From NCBI RefSeq assembly GCF_963664075.1, contig NZ_OY760916.1, forward strand, positions 1,027,501-1,091,500: a stretch of DNA of 64,000 nt. The letters run 5' to 3'. This document shows, in pieces, positions 1 to 8,157 of the stretch. Position numbers and translations under genes: made by a program. This stretch comes from an uncultured Desulfobulbus sp. GTDB lineage: Bacteria; Desulfobacterota; Desulfobulbia; Desulfobulbales; Desulfobulbaceae. Every line of letters begins with the position of its first letter. Position 1 is the stretch's first letter. Below the pieces are notes generated by a model, which did not search any database, was not told the DNA's origin, and saw only the letters and a program-made list of their open reading frames with translations.

Positions 1-1
1 G

Positions 2-643
2 CGGCGACTACACGAGCAAGGCGTAGCTGAATTGCGCGGAGCATTGGACCTTATTGCGGCAACTTTAGAGCAGCATCATTTGACGGAAGCAACTGGGATG
101 GCTGTGGTCCAGCTGGTGCGACGGTATGGAATTAGCTGGCGTTTGTTACTCCAATACGATGAAGACCAGCTCGACATACCTGCCGGTATTAACCAGCGGG
201 AATCAGTGCATTTTGATCTGGCGGTTGTCCGTGAGAGTATTGCCTGTCTGCGTTCGGAGCTGGCAGAATGTGGGGAGGTTACAGGGCTGTTTGGGCAAGA
301 ACGAGGGCAGAGCCTAGAGGGAATCCTCGGTGCCATTCATCAAACCTTTGGAGGACAGGATCTTTACGCTTCTCTTGAAGAAAAGGCTGCCCACCTCCTC
401 TACTTTGTGATCAAAGATCACCCCTTCAGCGATGGGAACAAGCGCATCGGTTCTTTTCTTTTCCTGCTCTATTTACAGGAAAATGGCCTGGTGGAGATGG
501 TCCGTTTCGACAATAAGGCGCTTGTGGCCCTGGCCTTGCTGGTTGCAGCTTCCGACCCTGCGCAAAAAGAACTGCTTATTCGACTTATCGTGAACCTTTT
601 GGTTGATCCGACCAGTCCTTCCCAAGGTAGCCCCAATGACTGA
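2..643 (+). CDS. RhuM/Fic-type protein, C-terminal part (5' truncated by window edge)
   Basis: The reading frame is open to the window edge, so only the last ~213 residues are seen. They carry a Fic/DOC domain with the canonical motif HPFSDGNKR (codons from about nt 419), which matches HxFx(D/E)GNxxR of active AMP/UMP/phospho-transferring Fic enzymes. The preceding sequence (LHEQGVAELRGALDL, RRYGISWRLLLQYDE) resembles the linker of virulence RhuM-family proteins that end in a Fic domain; the RhuM part would be upstream. Its stop at 641-643 overlaps the cas4 start at 636, so translation of the two genes is probably coupled. No separate antitoxin is visible, though one could be upstream. Whether it works with CRISPR or is a passenger is unknown. 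Fic assignment is firm; RhuM is inferred from the family pattern. Confidence 0.85.
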   Translation, partial: RRLHEQGVAELRGALDLIAATLEQHHLTEATGMAVVQLVRRYGISWRLLLQYDEDQLDIPAGINQRESVHFDLAVVRESIACLRSELAECGEVTGLFGQERGQSLEGILGAIHQTFGGQDLYASLEEKAAHLLYFVIKDHPFSDGNKRIGSFLFLLYLQENGLVEMVRFDNKALVALALLVAASDPAQKELLIRLIVNLLVDPTSPSQGSPND

Positions 644-1313
644 TCCTGCCACAGGTTTTCAATCTTCTGATAATTCAGGGAAATTATTATACGCCGAAGA
701 CGATCTAGTCATGATTTCAGCCCTGCAGCATTATCTGTTTTGTCCTCGCCAATGTGCGCTTATCCACATAGAGCAGCAGTGGCAGGAAAATAGATTTACT
801 GCCGAAGGGCGTATCCTGCACGAGCGTGTTCATGGCGGTGGTCGTGAATCCCGTCGGACTATGCGGGTGGAGTTTGACGTTCCAATTCGTTCATTATTGC
901 TTGGCATCATTGGGAGGGCCGATATCGTTGAATTTTATTTGCAGGAAGACGAACTTTGGCTTCCGCTCCCGGTAGAATACAAACGTGGGCGTCCCAAAAA
1001 GGATGATTCGGACCGGGTACAACTCTGCGCCCAGGCGCTTTGTCTGGAAGAGATGCTCGGCTGCGAGATCGAAAAGGGGGCTCTGTACTACGGGCAAAAG
1101 AAACGACGTGCCGAGGTGATCTTTGATGCGGATTTGCGAGCAACGACCAGCAAAACAGCTGCAGCTGTCCACATCTTATTAAAAGAGAGGCGGACACCAT
1201 CACCGCACTATAGCAAACGGTGCGAGAGCTGTTCTTTCCTCTCCACATGTTTGCCAAAGGTGGCCTCCCAAAAGCGGGTCAGCAAATATGTGAAGCAAAT
1301 GGTGGAAGGATGA
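636..1313 (+). CDS. cas4: CRISPR-associated exonuclease Cas4 (type I-C adaptation)
   Basis: Cas4 is an Fe-S PD-(D/E)XK nuclease that trims prespacers and helps select the PAM during adaptation. Visible features are an N-terminal Cys pair in YLFCPRQCALIH, the RecB-like motifs GRADIVEF and PVEYKRG, and a C-terminal cluster CESCSFLSTC, which together can ligate a 4Fe-4S cluster. An in-frame TTG at 603 lies deep in the Fic gene; the ATG at 636 gives ~225 residues, near the usual Cas4 size. The gene overlaps the Fic stop by 8 nt and its TGA overlaps the cas1 ATG. Gene order cas4-cas1-cas2-array is typical of type I-C. Confidence 0.95.
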   Translation: MTDPATGFQSSDNSGKLLYAEDDLVMISALQHYLFCPRQCALIHIEQQWQENRFTAEGRILHERVHGGGRESRRTMRVEFDVPIRSLLLGIIGRADIVEFYLQEDELWLPLPVEYKRGRPKKDDSDRVQLCAQALCLEEMLGCEIEKGALYYGQKKRRAEVIFDADLRATTSKTAAAVHILLKERRTPSPHYSKRCESCSFLSTCLPKVASQKRVSKYVKQMVEG

Positions 1314-2338
1314 GAAAACACCTGAATACCCTGTTTGTAACAACCCAGGGGGCGTATCTAGCCAAAGATGGGGAAACCGTGGCTGTGCGTATCGAGAAAG
1401 AAACTGCGCTGCGGGTGCCGGTGCACACGCTGGAATCTGTGGTTTGCTTTGGCAATGTCGGCTGCAGCCCCTTTTTGATGGGGATGTGTGGTGAGCGTAA
1501 TGTTGGTTTAAGTTTTTTGACGGAAAATGGACGATTTCTAGCACGGGTTAAAGGACCGACCTCGGGCAATGTACTGCTCCGCCGTGAACAATACAGGCAG
1601 GCTGATGATCCCGTTTTTTCGGCAAAGGTTGCCGCAGCCTGTGTACTTGGAAAGATCGCAAATTGCCGGACAGTGTTGTTGCGCGGGTTGCGTGATCATG
1701 GGGATAAAGTCGATCAGGAGGCCATGCAAGCGGCTATTGATCGGCTTGGTGCTGCGACCAGGCGAGTACAGGAACCCCTCGACCTTGATTCAGTTCGCGG
1801 CATTGAAGGTGATGCGGCCCGTGTATATTTTAGTGCCTTTGATCACTTGCTTGTGCGCAATAAAGACCATTTTTTCATGCGCCAACGAAGCCGTAGGCCC
1901 CCGCTTGATCGCATCAACTGTCTGCTCTCGTTTTTATATACACTCTTGGTTAATGATATTCGCTCAGCTGTCGAGGCGGTTGGCCTTGACCCGGCCGTGG
2001 GGTATTTGCACCGTGATCGTCCCGGTCGGGCAGGCTTGGCGCTTGATTTGATGGAGGAGTTTCGCCCCCTGGTGGATCGAATGGCAGTGTCCATGGTCAA
2101 TTTGGGACAAATGCGCGAAAATGATTTTGTGTTCAGTGATGGCGGAGCGGTTCGTATGAGTGATAAGGCGCGTAAAACCCTGCTGGTTGCCTACCAGAAG
2201 CGAAAACAGGAAGAGGTGGTCCACCCTTTTCTTGAAGAAAAAATGACATGGGGATTGTTTTTTCATATCCAGGCGCTGTTATTTGCGCGGTTTCTGCGCG
2301 GTGAACTGGAGAGTTACCCACCAATATTCTGGAAATAG
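1310..2338 (+). CDS. cas1: CRISPR integrase Cas1 (type I-C)
   Basis: Cas1 is the metal-dependent integrase that, with Cas2, inserts spacers at the leader end of the array. The chosen ATG at 1310 overlaps the cas4 stop (ATGA) and yields 342 residues, the usual I-C Cas1 length; an upstream in-frame start at 1220 lies inside cas4. The protein begins with a beta-rich domain (LNTLFVTTQGAYLAKDGE) and has a helical domain with the characteristic metal-site segments IEGDAARVYF and YLHRDRPGRAGLALDLMEEF (Glu, His, Asp/Glu ligands). It sits between cas4 and cas2, and no second cas1 is visible in the window. Confidence 0.97.
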   Translation: MRKHLNTLFVTTQGAYLAKDGETVAVRIEKETALRVPVHTLESVVCFGNVGCSPFLMGMCGERNVGLSFLTENGRFLARVKGPTSGNVLLRREQYRQADDPVFSAKVAAACVLGKIANCRTVLLRGLRDHGDKVDQEAMQAAIDRLGAATRRVQEPLDLDSVRGIEGDAARVYFSAFDHLLVRNKDHFFMRQRSRRPPLDRINCLLSFLYTLLVNDIRSAVEAVGLDPAVGYLHRDRPGRAGLALDLMEEFRPLVDRMAVSMVNLGQMRENDFVFSDGGAVRMSDKARKTLLVAYQKRKQEEVVHPFLEEKMTWGLFFHIQALLFARFLRGELESYPPIFWK

Positions 2339-2347
2339 GAGCTAGCC

Positions 2348-2638
2348 ATGATGGTCTTGGTGAGTTACGACGTGCGGACAAGCGAACTGGGCGGGGCCAA
2401 GAGATTGCGCAGAGTGGCTAAGGTTTGCCGAAATCATGGTCAGCGGGTTCAGTTTTCCGTTTTTGAGTGTATCGTCGATCCTGCACAATGGGTCAATTTA
2501 CGGCAAGCGCTTATAAACGAGATTAATCCAGATGAGGATAGCCTGCGCTTTTATTTTCTTGGGGCTAATTGGCGCAATCGCGTTGAACATATTGGTGCCA
2601 AAGAAAGTGTGGACCAGGAAGGTCCTTTGATTATTTGA
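2348..2638 (+). CDS. cas2: CRISPR adaptation protein Cas2 (type I-C)
   Basis: This 96-residue ferredoxin-fold protein forms the structural core of the Cas1-Cas2 integrase. The N-terminal strand MMVLVSYDV with its conserved Asp, then KRLRRVAKVCRNHGQRVQFSVFEC, are diagnostic of Cas2. The start is ATGATG, so 2348 or 2351 may be used; a GGAG-containing Shine-Dalgarno lies just upstream. It follows cas1 after 9 nt and precedes the array leader. Length and context fit type I-C closely. Confidence 0.95.
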   Translation: MMVLVSYDVRTSELGGAKRLRRVAKVCRNHGQRVQFSVFECIVDPAQWVNLRQALINEINPDEDSLRFYFLGANWRNRVEHIGAKESVDQEGPLII

Positions 2639-2811
2639 TTGAGGGCGCGAACCGCCCATAACCAGAAATACCGGGATGGTTCGCGATACACATATATGCG
2701 ATGATTGAGGTATTGTGGTGGGGCAAGAGGAGGTGAAGATACCTGCCATTTATTAGTGATCGCGGATTGTAGTAAATTAGCTGATGAATTTCATTATGTT
2801 ATGATTCAGCA
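2639..2811 (+). promoter_or_regulatory. Putative leader of CRISPR array 1
   Basis: These 173 bases lie between the cas2 stop and the first intact repeat. The array decays at its far end (4517-4536), so the cas2 side is the leader/integration end. The 3' part is AT-rich (tgatgaatttcattatgtta). No clear sigma-70 boxes are visible; the leader call rests on position and array polarity. Confidence 0.6.
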
Positions 2812-4536
2812 GTCGCCCCTTCACGGGGGCGTGGATTGAAACGTGATCGGGTTTGGGTGTGTTACAGAAATCAACCAGTCGCCCCTTCACGGGGGCGTGG
2901 ATTGAAACAGATAGGTGGTCATGGGTGGGGGATTTATCCGACGTCGCCCCTTCACGGGGGCGTGGATTGAAACCGTTCCATCAGAAAACATCGCCGTAAG
3001 GTAAAAGGTCGCCCCTTCACGGGGGCGTGGATTGAAACACTGACACAGCTGGAACGATGTTGGAAAATCATACGTCGCCCCTTCACGGGGGCGTGGATTG
3101 AAACCGGGGAGTGTGCCACAATTGTTTCTGTCCCCGCAATGTCGCCCCTTCACGGGGGCGTGGATTGAAACAATCTTCTGAAGAGTCTGTTGATGATTCA
3201 GACGGTCGCCCCTTCACGGGGGCGTGGATTGAAACTTTTTCGGATTATTGGTAAAAAAAAGGAGAAAATTGTCGCCCCTTCACGGGGGCGTGGATTGAAA
3301 CGGGTATACTAGGTCAAAAGATTTAGCCAAGGCTTTGTCGCCCCTTCACGGGGGCGTGGATTGAAACCGGCTATACTCCATCAAGTGGGCGTAGTCCGGG
3401 GTCGCCCCTTCACGGGGGCGTGGATTGAAACCCCTAGAGTGGTAAATGGTCGATTTTTTATCGAAGGTCGCCCCTTCACGGGGGCGTGGATTGAAACCTG
3501 GATGCGTTTTGCTTTACGGTCACCGGCGATGGTGTCGCCCCTTCACGGGGGCGTGGATTGAAACAAATGGTATAGCTGATAGCGTTGAAGCTGTAGATGT
3601 CGCCCCTTCACGGGGGCGTGGATTGAAACTCCTGAAATTGTTTTAAAGCCTTATATACCTGCAAGTCGCCCCTTCACGGGGGCGTGGATTGAAACAGATA
3701 GGTGGTCATGGGTGGCGGATTTATCCGACGGTCGCCCCTTCACGGGGGCGTGGATTGAAACGGTTTTGTCGGCGTGGATCCGCGCGGCGCTTTAAAGTCG
3801 CCCCTTCACGGGGGCGTGGATTGAAACGTGTCGAAGTAGAGGTGAAAAAACGAAAATTGTCGTCGCCCCTTCACGGGGGCGTGGATTGAAACATCATTTG
3901 ATAAAAAATCATTATGAAGATATTGCTGTCGCCCCTTCACGGGGGCGTGGATTGAAACGTGTCGAAGTAGAGGTGAAAAAACGAAAATTGTCTGTCGCCC
4001 CTTCACGGGGGCGTGGATTGAAACCCCGAGGAGGTGAGCGTGCCATAGGTGCTGGCGTCGCCCCTTCACGGGGGCGTGGATTGAAACAGTTCTTGCGCTG
4101 TCATTATTTTATGATCTGCTTTGGTCGCCCCTTCACGGGGGCGTGGATTGAAACGTGCTGCCAAGTTTATATAAATCAACCCTATCATGTCGCCCCTTCA
4201 CGGGGGCGTGGATTGAAACCCATCTGCTATAAATACCTTGAGACACACCTAATGTCGCCCCTTCACGGGGGCGTGGATTGAAACTTTTTCTGAGATGCGG
4301 AGTTATTTGTTCAAGGCGGTCGCCCCTTCACGGGGGCGTGGATTGAAACATCTATGGGGTTTTCCTCATCTTTTAAAGCAGCAAAGTCGCCCCTTCACGG
4401 GGGCGTGGATTGAAACCCGACCACTTAGAGCACATTAGGAGTTGGCGATGGTCGCCCCTTCACGGGGGCGTGGATTGAAACAATCTGCTTTGGCGCGGCT
4501 TTGAGCATGTTCACGGGTCGCCCCTTCACGGGGGCG
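2812..4536 (+). CRISPR. CRISPR array 1, type I-C repeat, 27 repeats / 26 spacers
   Basis: The 31-nt repeat begins GTCGCCCCTTCACGGGGGCG and ends TGGATTGAAAC, with an internal hairpin (GCCCC...GGGGC), the classic I-C repeat. By eye 26 repeats are intact (first 2812-2842, last intact 4451-4481). The 27th (4517-4536) is cut to its first 20 nt, marking the old end. Spacers are mostly 34-36 nt. Two spacer pairs are near-duplicates: spacers 2 (2909-2942) and 14 (3696-3730) differ at one internal base and by one 3' base; spacers 16 (3828-3861) and 18 (3959-3993) are identical except for one extra 3' base. ATTGAAAC would be the crRNA 5' handle. Short ORFs across the array are artefacts. Confidence 0.98.
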
Positions 4537-4577
4537 CACTTTTTGAGCGGTTAACAATTTGAGGGTATTTAATAGAG

Positions 4578-4610
4578 GCAGATGTTGCAAAAAATGCAAC
4601 ATCTGCTTTT
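4578..4610. terminator. Hairpin between array 1 and the OYE gene
   Basis: A perfect 12-bp inverted repeat (gcagatgttgca / tgcaacatctgc, arms 4578-4589 and 4595-4606) with an AAAAA loop is followed by TTTT on the plus strand. It lies between the array and the convergent minus-strand OYE gene and could end transcripts from the array side. The minus-strand T run is poor. Confidence 0.65.
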
Positions 4611-4651
4611 GCCTGTAAGCTCAGAGGGAAAGACAGAAATCTCCAACCTGT

Positions 4652-5746
4652 TTACAGAGCATACCGCTCCAGCCAATGAGCATAGGAAGGCGGTAACACC
4701 CATGAAGGCTTTTCAATACCCAATTCCTTCGCTGCAAGATAAGGCCAGTGGGGATTTTCTAAATGAGAGCGGCCCACCATAACCAGGTCGAGCTGGTTGT
4801 TTTTGATCGCGTACTCGGCAAGGTCCGGGCGACCAAACCCCCAGGCAGAGGCCACGGGCAGACCGGTTTCCTGGCGAACACGCCCGGCGATCGGCCCCAT
4901 GAAACCTGGTCCCCAGGGGATATTGGCCTCGGGTGTGGAAAAGCCCAGGCTGACACTCAAAAAATCCAGGCCATTGTCTCGGAACTGCTGGGTAAGTCCG
5001 ATGGCTTCTGCCATGGTTTCCTCATCCCGGCCATCAAATTCAATCACCCCAAAGCGGGCGGTTAACGGCAGGTTCTCTGGCCAGACCGTACGGACCGCAG
5101 CCAGGGTTTCCAGCAAAAATCGTCCTCGTCCCTGGGCATCTCCCCCGTATTGATCATCACGTTTATTGGCATGGACACTGAAAAAGCTTTGTCCAAGATA
5201 GCCATGGGCAAAATGGAGCTCCAGCCACTGGTAGCCAGCCTGCAGGGCTCGTTTGGCCGCAACAACAAAATCTTCCTTAACCCGTTCAATATCAGTCTGG
5301 CTCATTGCTTTGGGGACCTTGGGCAGGTTGGCGCCAAAAGCGGTCGCTGACGGTGAGATGGTGTCCCAAGCGCGGGGATCATCCCCTGCGATATGATCAT
5401 CCCCCTCCCAAGGCAGGTTGGCGCTCGCCTTTCTGCCTGCATGGCCAATCTGCAAACCGGGAACGGCCCCGGCTGCTCGAATGCTCGCTGCGAGCTCTGC
5501 GTGAACCTCGGCCTGCGCATCATTCCAGAGACCAAGGCAGGCCGGGGTGATCCGTCCTTCGGGAGAGACTGCCGTGGCTTCGACGATAACCAGTCCCGCG
5601 CCTCCGCGGGCAAGGGTGGGATAATGGACCCGATGCCAGTCATTAGGCATGCCATCGGTGGCCGTGTATTGGCACATGGGCGGAACAGCGATACGATTTC
5701 TCAGGGTGAGGTCTTTGAGGGTGAAGGGGGTAAAAAGTGCAGACAT
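4652..5746 (-). CDS. Old Yellow Enzyme family NADH:flavin oxidoreductase (YqjM-like)
   Basis: This is an FMN-dependent ene-reductase that reduces activated C=C bonds in alpha,beta-unsaturated carbonyls and other electrophiles in the cytoplasm. The ~364-residue protein starts MSALFTPFTLKDLTLRNRI. It shows the YqjM-type Cys in MCQYTA near the N-terminus, the substrate-binding His pair in LHFAHGYLGQSFFS, and GRSHLENPHW near the C-terminus. The ATG at 5746 has AGGAG about 9 nt upstream, better than an in-frame start at 5815. It is the last gene of a minus-strand operon with a nitroreductase and a beta-hydroxyacid dehydrogenase, which suggests detoxification of electrophiles. Physiological substrate is unknown. 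Confidence 0.92.
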   Translation of the reverse strand: MSALFTPFTLKDLTLRNRIAVPPMCQYTATDGMPNDWHRVHYPTLARGGAGLVIVEATAVSPEGRITPACLGLWNDAQAEVHAELAASIRAAGAVPGLQIGHAGRKASANLPWEGDDHIAGDDPRAWDTISPSATAFGANLPKVPKAMSQTDIERVKEDFVVAAKRALQAGYQWLELHFAHGYLGQSFFSVHANKRDDQYGGDAQGRGRFLLETLAAVRTVWPENLPLTARFGVIEFDGRDEETMAEAIGLTQQFRDNGLDFLSVSLGFSTPEANIPWGPGFMGPIAGRVRQETGLPVASAWGFGRPDLAEYAIKNNQLDLVMVGRSHLENPHWPYLAAKELGIEKPSWVLPPSYAHWLERYAL

Positions 5747-5780
5747 AATCGGTACTCCTATTTTTGCTGTGTCTCTGACC

Positions 5781-6290
5781 TTACCAGGTCTCGTGGTGGA
5801 TGCGGCTGGAATCAAACCGATCTGGTGTTTTGACGCTTTGATCCGGCCAGCCCATCACTGCCAGGCCAAAGGGGATGATCTCTTCAGGGAGGTTGAAGAT
5901 TGTCCTACATTGTTTGACCCGATCTTCCACCGGGTAAATCCCTGTCCACACCGCCCCCAAGCCAAGAGCATGGGCGGCGAGCAGCAGGTTTTGCATGGCT
6001 GCAGAACAGTCCTGGACCCAGAATCCCTCGTGCTTTTGCTTGCTCAGATCGCCGCAGATCAGTATGCCCAGTGGTGCATTGACCACCATGCCCGCGTAAG
6101 GGTGGGCGGCCTTGATCTGTTCTTTAATTTCTTTTTCGCTGACAATGATAAATTGCCAAGGCCGTTCGTCTCCTGCGCTCGGGGCCATCATCGCCGCTGC
6201 CAGAATTTGTTGAACCAGCTCTTCTGGAATATCTTTTTGCAGGTATTTTCTGATACTTCTTCTCGTGTGTATTGCTTCTAAGAGTTCCAT
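5781..6290 (-). CDS. Nitroreductase family protein
   Basis: This small (169-residue) FMN-dependent nitroreductase-fold protein begins MELLEAIHTRRSIRKY, the hallmark RRSxRxF/Y motif of the family. It also has MAPSAGDERPWQFIIVS (FMN/phosphate contact) and the C-terminal GLGAVWTGIYP and PFGLAVMGWPDQ. Such proteins reduce nitro groups, quinones or flavins with NAD(P)H as dimers. The ATG at 6290 agrees with the family start; the open frame continues 28 codons further upstream without support. It lies 34 nt before the OYE gene and 10 nt after the dehydrogenase, so co-transcription is likely. Confidence 0.9.
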   Translation of the reverse strand: MELLEAIHTRRSIRKYLQKDIPEELVQQILAAAMMAPSAGDERPWQFIIVSEKEIKEQIKAAHPYAGMVVNAPLGILICGDLSKQKHEGFWVQDCSAAMQNLLLAAHALGLGAVWTGIYPVEDRVKQCRTIFNLPEEIIPFGLAVMGWPDQSVKTPDRFDSSRIHHETW

Positions 6291-6300
6291 TCTGTGTCTC

Positions 6301-7173
6301 TTAAAGATTAAGTTCTTTGAGCTCAAGATAGACCGTGGCCATATCATCTTTACCTTTGCCGTTTTTCGTGGCACGGCTGTAGGTTTCCTGAGCTTTTTGG
6401 GCCAGGGGCAGGGTGAGCGCGGTTTGTTTTGCCTGATCTACGATGAGCCCGAAATCCTTATTCATCAGTTCCAGGGCAAATGCCGGGGGAAAGGCCTGCC
6501 GGGTATACATATCCTTTTTGAGCTGAAACAGTGGGGTGTTGACCGCTGATTGTCCGATCAACTCGAGCATGCTCGCCAGTTCCACCCCGGATTTTTCGGC
6601 AAGCAACAGTGACTCGGCAATCCCCTGGGCGGTAATCCCCAACAGCAGGTTGATAGCAAGTTTGGCGCTGCTGCCCTTGCCGACCTCGCTAAAGGCGATG
6701 GTTTTTTTGCCCATGGCACTGAAAAATGGTTGCAGTTCCACCAGCTCGCTTTCTAAGGCTCCGGCAAGAATGACCAACTGGCCAGCTTCAGCAGCCCCCA
6801 CAGAACCAGAGACAGGAGCATCAATATAGCGACCGCCTTTTTGGGCTACCATCTGAGCGAACGTGCGGGAATCCTCAGGAGAGATGGTGCTCATATCGAC
6901 GATGGTCGTGTCTGCTCCTACCCCTTCAAGAACGCCCGCCTGGGCCTCCAGGACCTCACTGATAGCTGCTCCGTTTGTCAGCATGAGAAAGGTGAGATCG
7001 GAGTGAGAGACCACCGCAGCAGGGGAATCCAACTGCTGGGCTCCAGCCGCCACCAGGGGGGCCGCTTTTTCCGGAGTTCGATTGTAGAGGTTGACGGCAA
7101 ACCCTGCCTTGAGCAGGTTTTGTACCATGGGAATTCCCATTTGCCCTGTTCCTATCCAGCCTGCAGTTTTCAT
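6301..7173 (-). CDS. NAD(P)-dependent beta-hydroxyacid dehydrogenase
   Basis: This is a 3-hydroxyisobutyrate/6-phosphogluconate dehydrogenase-like oxidoreductase, about 291 residues. The N-terminal Rossmann motif GWIGTGQMGIPM and the following NLYNRTPEK (an Arg-containing loop favouring NADPH) are visible. So are DAPVSGSVGAAEAGQL (substrate loop) and GKGSSAKLAINLLLG with the catalytic-type Lys. The family includes succinic semialdehyde and glyoxylate reductases, so the substrate cannot be fixed. The start at 7173 has a gtgagg Shine-Dalgarno; ATG at 7179 or GTG at 7185 are alternatives. It is the first gene of the operon controlled by the palindrome-bearing promoter at 7222-7249. Confidence 0.88.
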   Translation of the reverse strand: MKTAGWIGTGQMGIPMVQNLLKAGFAVNLYNRTPEKAAPLVAAGAQQLDSPAAVVSHSDLTFLMLTNGAAISEVLEAQAGVLEGVGADTTIVDMSTISPEDSRTFAQMVAQKGGRYIDAPVSGSVGAAEAGQLVILAGALESELVELQPFFSAMGKKTIAFSEVGKGSSAKLAINLLLGITAQGIAESLLLAEKSGVELASMLELIGQSAVNTPLFQLKKDMYTRQAFPPAFALELMNKDFGLIVDQAKQTALTLPLAQKAQETYSRATKNGKGKDDMATVYLELKELNL

Positions 7174-7221
7174 ACGCATCCTCACTCAGCTCTTGACAAC
7201 TGGCTGTCGTCATTGCTGTTC

Positions 7222-7249
7222 TTATTAGACCGGTCGTCTAGTTGGTCAA
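7222..7249 (-). promoter_or_regulatory. Promoter with TetR/NemR-like operator for the redox operon
   Basis: On the minus strand TTGACC (7249-7244) and TAATAA (7227-7222) are spaced by 16 nt, a good sigma-70 promoter about 50 nt upstream of the dehydrogenase start. The spacer region contains TAGACCGGTCGTCTA (7226-7240, plus-strand reading), an inverted repeat TAGAC-5-GTCTA with an inner GACCGGTC palindrome. TAGACC...GTCTA arms resemble operators of NemR-type TetR repressors, which control OYE genes in enterobacteria. No tetR gene is present nearby, so the regulator would act in trans. Confidence 0.65.
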
Positions 7250-7404
7250 GGGGGAAAAGAGATAATCTTTATGAGAACCGGCGGCACTATGCATTTTTTG
7301 CATATTGCTTTTGCCTTCTCCGCTGGGGCATTGTAGAAACCGTGCAACTAGGACAACGGCGGCAACGGCAAAAAACAGAGAATAAAGGAAGTTCGTAGGA
7401 CAAC

Positions 7405-8157
7405 ATGGATAGGTTTTCCCGTATAGAAAAATTACTTGGCCCGGAACCCTTTGCCCGGCTGCAGGCCAGTTATGTGGTGGTGGTCGGACTCGGCGCGGTT
7501 GGTGGCTATGTGGTTGAAGGATTAGCGCGTGGCGGAGTCGGTAAGCTGCGGGGCTGCGATTTTGATGTTATCGGCACCACCAACATAAATCGTCAGATCC
7601 TCGCCTTGGAGACCACCCTGGATCGCTGTAAAGCTGAAGTTGCCGAGGAGCGGGTGCTATTGATCAACCCGGCCTGCGAGGTTGAAGGGATGCAGATATT
7701 CTGTGATGAAGAGACCGTACAGACCATTCTTGAGCCGCGCCCGGATATGGTGATCGATGCCATTGATTCTCTGGGGCCCAAGGTACAGCTTTTGAAAACC
7801 TGCCACGAACGGGGGATTCCCACGCTGTCTTCCATGGGGGCGGCCCTACGTACCGACCCAACCAAGATTGGCTTTGCCGACTTGAGCAAGACCCGGGGCT
7901 GTCCCCTGGCAAAACGGGTGCGGAAACGGCTTCGACGAGTGGGGATAGAAGAGGGGATCGGTTGTGTTTTTTCCTCGGAACCGGTCGATTTTACCTACGA
8001 GGGACCGCAGCAAGAGGAGATTCCTACCATGGCATGGCGTGGCTGTCCGCGCAATGTGTTGGGCAGTATGCCGACCATTACCGGGATCTTTGGCCTGACC
8101 CTGGCAAATCAGGCGCTGCTCTTTTTGAGCGGAAAAGACTGTGGATTACTGAAGTAG
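7405..8157 (+). CDS. tcdA: tRNA threonylcarbamoyladenosine dehydratase (TcdA/CsdL-like)
   Basis: This E1-like ThiF/MoeB-family ATPase cyclises t6A37 to ct6A in ANN-decoding tRNAs. The 250-residue protein has the nucleotide-binding GLGAVGGYVVEGLARGGVG, the DFDVIGTTNINRQ segment (adenylation site Asp/Arg), DAIDSLGPK, and GAALRTDPTKIGFADLSKTRGCPLAKRVRKRLR, which is typical of TcdA rather than MoeB. The C-terminus ends in a hydrophobic GSMPTITGIFGLTLANQALLFL. It is transcribed alone and its 3' end overlaps the convergent kinase gene by 12 nt. The sulfur-transfer partners CsdA/CsdE are not nearby. Confidence 0.92.
   Translation: MDRFSRIEKLLGPEPFARLQASYVVVVGLGAVGGYVVEGLARGGVGKLRGCDFDVIGTTNINRQILALETTLDRCKAEVAEERVLLINPACEVEGMQIFCDEETVQTILEPRPDMVIDAIDSLGPKVQLLKTCHERGIPTLSSMGAALRTDPTKIGFADLSKTRGCPLAKRVRKRLRRVGIEEGIGCVFSSEPVDFTYEGPQQEEIPTMAWRGCPRNVLGSMPTITGIFGLTLANQALLFLSGKDCGLLK

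Noticed and set aside
2887-4281. Several open frames with repeated RPFTGAWIET / VAPSRGRGLK peptides
   Set aside because: They are translations of CRISPR array 1 repeats and spacers, not proteins.
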